A DNA stretch of 10,461 bases from Bacillota bacterium. GTDB lineage: Bacteria; Bacillota_E; RBS10-35; JAJYVN01. This document shows, in pieces, positions 6,288-10,461 of this stretch. The translations under genes were made by a program, and so were the position numbers. The stretch covers positions 1-10,461 of the forward strand of contig JAJZWQ010000113.1 of the NCBI GenBank assembly GCA_021846605.1, written 5' to 3'. The notes beneath the pieces were generated by a model, which ran no database searches, was not told the origin of the DNA, and was given only the letters and a program-made list of their open reading frames with translations. The first letter of the stretch is position 1; every line of letters begins with the position of its first letter.

Positions 6288-6841
6288 GTCACACGGAACA
6301 GCCGATCCGCAGTCAGGCAGGCGGGATGCGCGGACTCGCAGGCGTAATGGCTCACCGCACTCAGCACGGCGGAACCCGCCTGCCGCGCCTGATAGATCCC
6401 CTGGGCCCCGCGCACCACCATCACATTGGGCACGCGCTGCAGCACCGCGGTGTCCGACACCGTCACGCGCCAGTTCGGCGGAGGACCACCCAACACCAGG
6501 GCGAAACGCTGCCCTGGCCGCATGCGAAAGGTGCGGCCCGCGTCGGCGAGGGTCACCCGGGAGGGAACGGGAACCGCGCCCGTGTGCCCCCGCATCACCG
6601 GCGGCGCGGAAGCCGATCCGTGCGCTGCGGACACCGTGGAAGACGCCGGGAAAACGCGGACCGGGCGAGCAACTCCCGCGGGTTGACCGCCGTGTGACGC
6701 GGGCGCCGTGGAGGATGATGCGGCAACCGCGCCACCAGGGTCTGACGCCACAGAACCGCCGCCCCCGGAAGACGACCCCGCACCGCAGCCCGTCAAGACC
6801 AACGCCGCCGCAAGCACCGACGTCGCCCAGACCCACCGCAT
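6263..6841 (-). CDS. Small lipoprotein with a disordered linker and a C-terminal beta-type domain (192 aa)
   Basis: MRWVWATSVLAAALVLTGC is a clear Sec-type lipoprotein signal with lipobox LTGC and cysteine 19. Residues 20-90 are rich in Gly, Ser, Ala and Pro, like the flexible spacers of surface lipoproteins. From about residue 94 to 190 there is a compact domain: RTFRMRPGQRFALVL, NWRVTVSDTAVLQRVP, then GAQGIYQARQAGSAVLSAV and LFRVTIRV. This resembles small Ig-like domains of exported proteins in which a 'G..v.l.l......w.v..sd..vl' strand set is followed by 'y.a...G.a.l.a'. Two cysteines (168 and 175) could form a disulphide. ATG at 6841 is chosen over GTG at 6850 because it starts the signal peptide directly and has a G-rich site (GGGGGGTGAG) a few bases before it. 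It is transcribed away from the U32 gene. The function is unknown; an extracytoplasmic binding or inhibitor-like role is conceivable but not shown. Confidence 0.7.
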   Translation of the reverse strand: MRWVWATSVLAAALVLTGCGAGSSSGGGGSVASDPGGAVAASSSTAPASHGGQPAGVARPVRVFPASSTVSAAHGSASAPPVMRGHTGAVPVPSRVTLADAGRTFRMRPGQRFALVLGGPPPNWRVTVSDTAVLQRVPNVMVVRGAQGIYQARQAGSAVLSAVSHYACESAHPACLTADRLFRVTIRVSASG

Positions 6842-7266
6842 CGGACTCACCCCCCGCCACCCGACTCCAGTTAAGACTCAGGACGCCCCTTGGCGGTCCC
6901 AGGTTCCCGGTCGGCCTACCTGGCTCCGCCAAGGTGCGGCCGGCGCCGCTTTGGCGGTGGCCGCGGGCGCCACGGCACATCCCCCGCTCTGTGGCACGCG
7001 ATCGAACCGCCGACACCCGAGGGGCGGCAAACCGACGGTGATCGGCCGCTGGGCGAGGCCGGCGCACCCCCGACGACGGCCGGGATCGCGCCCTGCTACG
7101 TCCGGGTGTCCCACGGGCCCCGGCCGTTCGGCTGCCGTCTGGGGGTCGAAGGACGGTCGCCCCGGGGCGGGTCGGGCGGCTACGGTGAGATGGTCGGACC
7201 CGCCCGCGGCTTTCCGGACGCGCGCGGCAGGGCCATAACGCCGACGCGAGGGGAAGCGGTGGAGGC
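6842..7266. other. Divergent intergenic region
   Basis: These 425 bp separate the minus-strand lipoprotein gene from the plus-strand U32 gene, so promoters for both should lie here; I see no convincing -35/-10 pair. The main structure is the inverted repeat at 6888-6934. A further copy of its TTGGCGGT motif lies at 6951-6958, and a 12-bp G/C palindrome lies at 7158-7169. The open frames crossing the region have no ribosome binding site or recognisable protein. Confidence 0.45.
6888..6934. promoter_or_regulatory. 47-bp two-part inverted repeat in the divergent intergenic region
   Basis: The outer arms CCTTGGCGG (6888-6896) and CCGCCAAGG (6926-6934) are perfect complements. After a 2x2 mismatch the inner arms CCAGGT (6899-6904) and ACCTGG (6918-6923) also pair, giving 15 base pairs around a 13-nt loop. 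It starts 47 bp before the lipoprotein start codon. It could be an operator pair or a leader or terminator hairpin. No U-tract follows on either strand. Confidence 0.5.
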
Positions 7267-8433
7267 ATGCGCCTGGTGGTCGCGACGAGTTGGGACGACG
7301 AACTGCTGCGGGGGCTCGCCGGGCTGCCGATCCATGTGATCTTCGGCAAACTCCAGGAGGACCTGGTCGGCGGTGGCCGTCCCTCCAGCATCCTGCCCCC
7401 CGTCTCCTGGGAGGACATGGCGCGCCACATCGCCCTCGCGCACACGCAGGGGATGCGCTTCAACTACCTGTGGAACGCCACCAGCCTGGCGGACGCGGAG
7501 TATGAGCCGGCATACATCGCGCGGCTGCAAGAGCAGTTGCGCCGGCTCGTCGACATAAGCGTCGACGGACTGGTCGTGGGCCTGCCCTGGATGATCCCGT
7601 TGGTCAAAGGCATCGCACCCGACCTCGAGGTGACCGTCTCCTCGCTGATCGACGTGGTCTCGCCACGCGAGGCCACGCAGTTCGAGGCCATGGGCGCCGA
7701 TGCCATCGTCCTGCACCACGCCGTCAACCGGGACTTCGCCGTGCTCGACGAGATCCGCGCCTCGGTGCGCTGTGACCTTGAACTGATCTGCAACAACAGT
7801 TGCGTCTACCAGTGCCCATACAACAGCTGCCACCACGTCTCGCCGTCGTTCCATTCACGCGAAGGCAGCCGACCGGTACTGGAGTATGAGTTGTTTTGGT
7901 GCGCCGGCCGCCACGCCCAGGACCGGGCCGAGATCATCCGCTCGCGCTGGATCCGGCCCGAGGACCTGCAGGTGTATGAGCGCCACGGCTACGACCGCTT
8001 CAAGCTCGCCGGCCGCGGCAGGGACACCGCCTGGCTGGCGCGCTCCATCCGGGCGTACGCCCAGCGGGGCTATGCCGGGGACCTGACCGACATCATCAGC
8101 CTGTCGCAACACGCCCCCCTGGCGCTTTCCCGTCGGCGCGCCGGTGAGCAGGGGCCCCACCGCGCACAGTGGGCCGCCATCGCGCAGACCCTCGAGCCCG
8201 TGGGCGGCCTGAGCGTCGACAACGCCGCCCTGCCGACGAACTTCCTGGAGTTCTTCGAACACCACGACTGCAACACGCTGTCCTGTCGCACCTGCGGCTA
8301 CTGCGGCCAGGTGGCGCGCAGGGCCGTCGGCGGGGTGCAGGCGCAGGACACGGACGCACCCGCGCCCATGCCGTCGCCCGCGATGTTCTCCGATCTGATC
8401 CTCGACCGTCCCGGCCGCACCGGTAGCGCCTGA
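7267..8433 (+). CDS. Peptidase U32-family protein (UbiV/RlhA-type fold), 388 aa
   Basis: The N-terminus MRLVVATSWDDELL, the segment VDGLVVGLPWMIPLVKGIAPDLEVTVSSL and the following FEAMGADAIVLHH match the beta/alpha pattern of the U32 family. The hallmark is the central cysteine group CNNSCVYQCPYNSCHH (C175, C179, C183, C188), then FWCAGR (C212). Despite the name, characterised relatives such as UbiU/UbiV, RlhA and TrhP carry iron-sulphur clusters and take part in hydroxylation of small molecules or RNA; protease activity is doubtful. A second group, C335-x4-C340-x2-C343-x2-C346, lies near the C-terminus and could bind another cluster. ATG at 7267 follows AGGGGAA (7249-7255); a GTG at 7276 with GGAGG (7261-7265) 10 nt upstream is an alternative that would remove three residues. 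A URO-D-family gene follows 51 bp later on the same strand. The exact reaction is unknown. Confidence 0.82.
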   Translation: MRLVVATSWDDELLRGLAGLPIHVIFGKLQEDLVGGGRPSSILPPVSWEDMARHIALAHTQGMRFNYLWNATSLADAEYEPAYIARLQEQLRRLVDISVDGLVVGLPWMIPLVKGIAPDLEVTVSSLIDVVSPREATQFEAMGADAIVLHHAVNRDFAVLDEIRASVRCDLELICNNSCVYQCPYNSCHHVSPSFHSREGSRPVLEYELFWCAGRHAQDRAEIIRSRWIRPEDLQVYERHGYDRFKLAGRGRDTAWLARSIRAYAQRGYAGDLTDIISLSQHAPLALSRRRAGEQGPHRAQWAAIAQTLEPVGGLSVDNAALPTNFLEFFEHHDCNTLSCRTCGYCGQVARRAVGGVQAQDTDAPAPMPSPAMFSDLILDRPGRTGSA

Positions 8434-8484
8434 TCTCGACCTGGGCGCCGTCCGCCGGCCATCCTGCGGAAAGAGGAGAGACGC

Positions 8485-9432
8485 ATGGACACCAAGGCAC
8501 ACGAACGCGTATGGCAGACCCTCGCCGGCGAGACCACGGACCGACCGCCGCTCTGCCTTTGGCACCATTTCCGGCCCGAAGGTTCCCCGCAGACCCTCGC
8601 CGCCGCCACGGTGGACTTCTTCAGCGGGTTCGAGCTCGACATCCACAAGGTGATGCCGGACCTGCCCTACCCCGATCCGCCGCCCGCCGCCACCGGCCCG
8701 GCCCTCTGGGATGCGCTGCCCGTGCTCGGGGCCGGACCGGGTGAGCCGCTGCACCCCATGGCCGAGGCCGTCGCCGCCGTGCGCCGCGCCCGGCCCCAGG
8801 CGGTGGTGCTCGCCACCGTCTTCTCGCCGCTGGCGCTGGCCCTGCGCTTCGCCGGCGGCGGCGCGGGGTTCAGGCAGCACGCGCGCACCGACGCCGCCAC
8901 CCTGCGGCGCGGCCTTGCAACCCTGACCGCCAACACCGCCGGTCTGTGCCGCGCCTGCCTGCGGGCCGGCGCCGACGGCATCTACTTCGCCACGGCCGGT
9001 CTCGGAGACGACTTGGTCGACGAAGCGGACTACCAAGCCTTCGGGGGGCCGACCGATCGGGAGGTCCTGGCCGCGGCCGCGGCCGGCCGCTGCACGGTCG
9101 TGCACCTGCACGCCGGCCGCAGCCTCAACTGGCGCTGGGCCATCGACTACCCGGCGGCGGTCTTTTCCTGGAGCGATCGCACGACCGGGATTCCCCTGCG
9201 CGAGGTGGCGGCGGCCCTGCCGGGACGCACCGTCATGGGAGGCATCGATGAGACCGGGACCGGCGCCATCGTACGCGGCGACCGACCGGCCCTGGAGGCG
9301 GAGATGCGCGACGCCGTGCGCCAGACCGGCGGCCGCCGTCTGATCCTCGCCGGCGGCTGTTCGCTCCCCGACGATGTGGCGCCGGAACACATCCGCCTGG
9401 CGCGCCAACTCGTCGACCGCATCGGGACCTGA
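8485..9432 (+). CDS. Uroporphyrinogen decarboxylase (URO-D) family protein, 315 aa
   Basis: This belongs to the URO-D superfamily, which contains true uroporphyrinogen decarboxylase (HemE) and many methyltransferases that act with corrinoids or thiols. Family features visible are RVWQTLAGETTDRPPLCLWHHF at the N-terminus (positions 9-30), AGADGIYFATAG (161-172), VVHLHAGRS (205-213), DYPAAVFSWSDRTTGIPL (221-238), TVMGGID (249-255) and LILAGGCSLPDDVAPEHIR (286-304). The pair H207-x-H209 and C292 sit where the methyltransferase branch (MtaA type) has its zinc ligands H-x-C and C, so a metal-binding, non-HemE role is likelier; this is inference. ATG at 8485 has GAGGAG (8473-8478) 6 nt upstream. 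It lies 51 bp after the U32 gene, so the two are probably co-transcribed. Its stop codon is inside the convergent hairpin at 9430-9452. A minus-strand frame of 517 codons overlaps it but has no family features. Confidence 0.82.
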   Translation: MDTKAHERVWQTLAGETTDRPPLCLWHHFRPEGSPQTLAAATVDFFSGFELDIHKVMPDLPYPDPPPAATGPALWDALPVLGAGPGEPLHPMAEAVAAVRRARPQAVVLATVFSPLALALRFAGGGAGFRQHARTDAATLRRGLATLTANTAGLCRACLRAGADGIYFATAGLGDDLVDEADYQAFGGPTDREVLAAAAAGRCTVVHLHAGRSLNWRWAIDYPAAVFSWSDRTTGIPLREVAAALPGRTVMGGIDETGTGAIVRGDRPALEAEMRDAVRQTGGRRLILAGGCSLPDDVAPEHIRLARQLVDRIGT

Positions 9433-9452
9433 CGCCGCAGCGACCGGCGTCA
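9430..9452. terminator. Bidirectional hairpin built from both stop codons
   Basis: TGACGCCG (9430-9437) and CGGCGTCA (9445-9452) are perfect complements around a 7-nt loop. The TGA of the plus-strand URO-D gene is the first triplet of the stem, and the TGA of the minus-strand dioxygenase beta gene is the mirror triplet. A hairpin between convergent genes is expected to act on transcripts from both sides. No U-tract follows, so efficiency is unknown. Confidence 0.55.
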
Positions 9453-9965
9453 GAGCAGGAAGGTCACGTTATACAGCGCCTGGTCGCGCGCGATCAGCAG
9501 CACCTGCTTTTCCACGATGCCCAGGCCGCCGTCGGGACCGGCCCCGGCGCGCAGACGGTGCAGGCAGCGGGCGGCAAACGCCCGCGCCTGACCCAGCCGG
9601 GCCTCATGCACCACCAGGGCCGAGTGGGCCCGCCACATGGGCGCGTCCGCCGCCGCTCCGTTCGCGGCCTCCGCTTCGACCTCGACGTTGGTGACCACGT
9701 GCACCGTCCGCGATGGCGGTTGCTGGGCGTAGGAGACCGGACTGCGCAGCCGCCGCACGCGGTCCTCCAGCGCCGCGCGGTCGTCGTGCACGATGGCGGG
9801 GTCACGCTCCGGGTCCGCCCCGGCGCGCAGCGGCACGCGGTAGCGGGCGTCGGGGGCGAACAGCGCCAGCCACTCCTCCAGGCGATCCTCGTCGAGCAAC
9901 CGCGCCTCCCGATACAGCACGGCCGCCACCGCGGCGGCATCCTTCGCCTGGTCCTCGGACTTCAT
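9450..9965 (-). CDS. Aromatic-ring-hydroxylating dioxygenase, beta subunit (171 aa)
   Basis: The small subunit of Rieske non-haem iron dioxygenases has a NTF2-like fold and mainly supports the alpha subunit. The family signature is clear: LYREARLLDEDRLEEWLALF (residues 17-36), DARYRVP (39-45), DDRAALEDRVRRL (61-73), then PPSRTVHVVTNVEV (83-96), and a C-terminus VEKQVLLIARDQALYNVTF like the usual 'R...L......l....ffl' end. The length is normal for beta subunits. ATG at 9965 is preferred because it overlaps the alpha stop (ATGA, 9962-9965) and has GGGGGAG (9971-9977) 5 nt upstream; an earlier start would add a Gly-rich, unrelated stretch. It is therefore translationally coupled to alpha. It faces the URO-D gene tail to tail. 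The substrate class (benzoate, biphenyl or other) cannot be decided from this subunit. Confidence 0.88.
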   Translation of the reverse strand: MKSEDQAKDAAAVAAVLYREARLLDEDRLEEWLALFAPDARYRVPLRAGADPERDPAIVHDDRAALEDRVRRLRSPVSYAQQPPSRTVHVVTNVEVEAEAANGAAADAPMWRAHSALVVHEARLGQARAFAARCLHRLRAGAGPDGGLGIVEKQVLLIARDQALYNVTFLL

Positions 9966-10461
9966 GGCCGCTCCCCCGCTTCCGCCGCCGCAGCCATGCG
10001 ACGGCTCCATTCCCGGTAGATGCCGCGTTGGGGCACCTCGTCGGTCACGTCGCCGATCACCTCGCCGCCCGGACCGGGCCGCTCACGGTCCAACCCGCGC
10101 GAAAACAGCACCCAGGGCGCCGCCGCCACTGCGAGCCCCTCCTGACAGCGCGCAAACGCCTCCAGGTCGTCGGGCTGGCCGAAGGCCGCGGCAGAGGCCC
10201 ACCAGCCCAGGTCGCGCGCGTGTCGGGCGTTGACCGCGTCCGGCGCACCGTCCAGCGCGTAGGGGTAGGCGCGGACCTCGGTCTGGTCGACCGCCAGCGG
10301 CTGCACCACGCGGTAGTGCTGGCGCGCGTTCTGGAAAAAGAGGTTGGGAAAGATGAACAACTGCAGGTCGGCGCCGAGCACGGCCGCGGCGCGCGCCACA
10401 CCCAGCCGCTCCTCCAAACGGGCACGGTAGGCGGCGACGGAGGCATCGTCGGCCCGGTAGC
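9962..10461 (-). CDS. Aromatic-ring-hydroxylating dioxygenase, alpha subunit (C-terminal 165 aa, partial)
   Basis: The frame enters from the right edge and ends with TGA at 9962-9964. It shows the catalytic domain of Rieske dioxygenase large subunits: LQLFIFPNLFFQ (visible residues 32-43), then YRVVQPLAVDQTEVRAYPYAL (49-69), FGQPDDLEAFARCQEGL (93-109), FSRGLD (119-124), and the closing GEVIGDVTDEVPQRGIYREW (132-151). D97 or D98 should be the aspartate ligand of the mononuclear iron, by analogy with naphthalene and biphenyl dioxygenases. The Rieske [2Fe-2S] domain and the two iron-binding histidines lie outside the window. The complex would insert both atoms of O2 into an aromatic ring, using a separate ferredoxin and reductase not seen here. 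Its stop overlaps the beta start by ATGA. Confidence 0.88.
   Translation of the reverse strand, partial: YRADDASVAAYRARLEERLGVARAAAVLGADLQLFIFPNLFFQNARQHYRVVQPLAVDQTEVRAYPYALDGAPDAVNARHARDLGWWASAAAFGQPDDLEAFARCQEGLAVAAAPWVLFSRGLDRERPGPGGEVIGDVTDEVPQRGIYREWSRRMAAAAEAGERP

Noticed and set aside
5950..7041. 363-codon plus-strand frame
   Set aside because: It is antisense to the lipoprotein gene and Arg/Pro-rich without domains; only a short patch near 6150-6240 has coding-like codons.
7158..7169. 12-bp palindrome CGCCCCGGGGCG as a regulatory site
   Set aside because: It consists only of G and C in very GC-rich DNA, has no partner sites, and is likely chance.
6240..7463. 407-codon minus-strand frame across the lipoprotein gene and the divergent region
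   Set aside because: It overlaps the 192-aa lipoprotein gene in another frame and runs into the U32 gene; the composition is Arg/Gly-rich and no start site is convincing.
7855..9408. 517-codon open frame on the minus strand
   Set aside because: It is the mirror of the well-supported U32 and URO-D genes; long antisense frames are common at this GC content.

Overview
The window is GC-rich (roughly two thirds G+C by eye), with strongly G/C-biased third codon positions, good GGAGG-type ribosome binding sites and several predicted lipoproteins. It contains no rRNA, tRNA, CRISPR array or intact insertion sequence. The strong Shine-Dalgarno sites and Tat/lipobox signal peptides suggest a high-GC Bacillota (Sulfobacillus-like), Chloroflexota or Actinomycetota bacterium. 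This placement is an inference; no marker gene is present.

Left third (1-2728): a duplicated, gene-poor accessory region. The window opens inside the C-terminal end of a DUF4129-like protein (stop at 351-353). The same 435 bp returns at 2081-2515 with 18 mismatches and no gaps. Between the copies lie about 850 bp without a confident gene, an unrecognised 148-aa gene (1287-1733), and a possible 55-aa ORF that overlaps it by GTGA. A second GTGA joins that ORF to the frame of the second DUF4129 copy.

Middle (2729-6841, minus strand): three exported lipoprotein genes. Two look like ABC-type extracellular solute-binding proteins (510 aa upstream, 437 aa downstream), the first with a Tat-like signal peptide. 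No permease or ATPase gene lies beside them. The third (192 aa) has a Gly/Ser/Ala/Pro-rich linker and a small C-terminal beta-type domain. A coding-like but frame-broken patch lies between the second and third.

Right third (7267-10461): a small metabolic locus. A peptidase-U32-family protein with many cysteines and a URO-D-family protein lie in tandem on the plus strand. Facing them on the minus strand are the alpha (partial) and beta subunits of a Rieske-type aromatic-ring-hydroxylating dioxygenase, coupled by an ATGA overlap. The convergent units are only 17 bp apart, and a hairpin there uses both stop codons. The gene set suggests oxidation or demethylation of an aromatic or related substrate, but the substrate cannot be read from the sequence.
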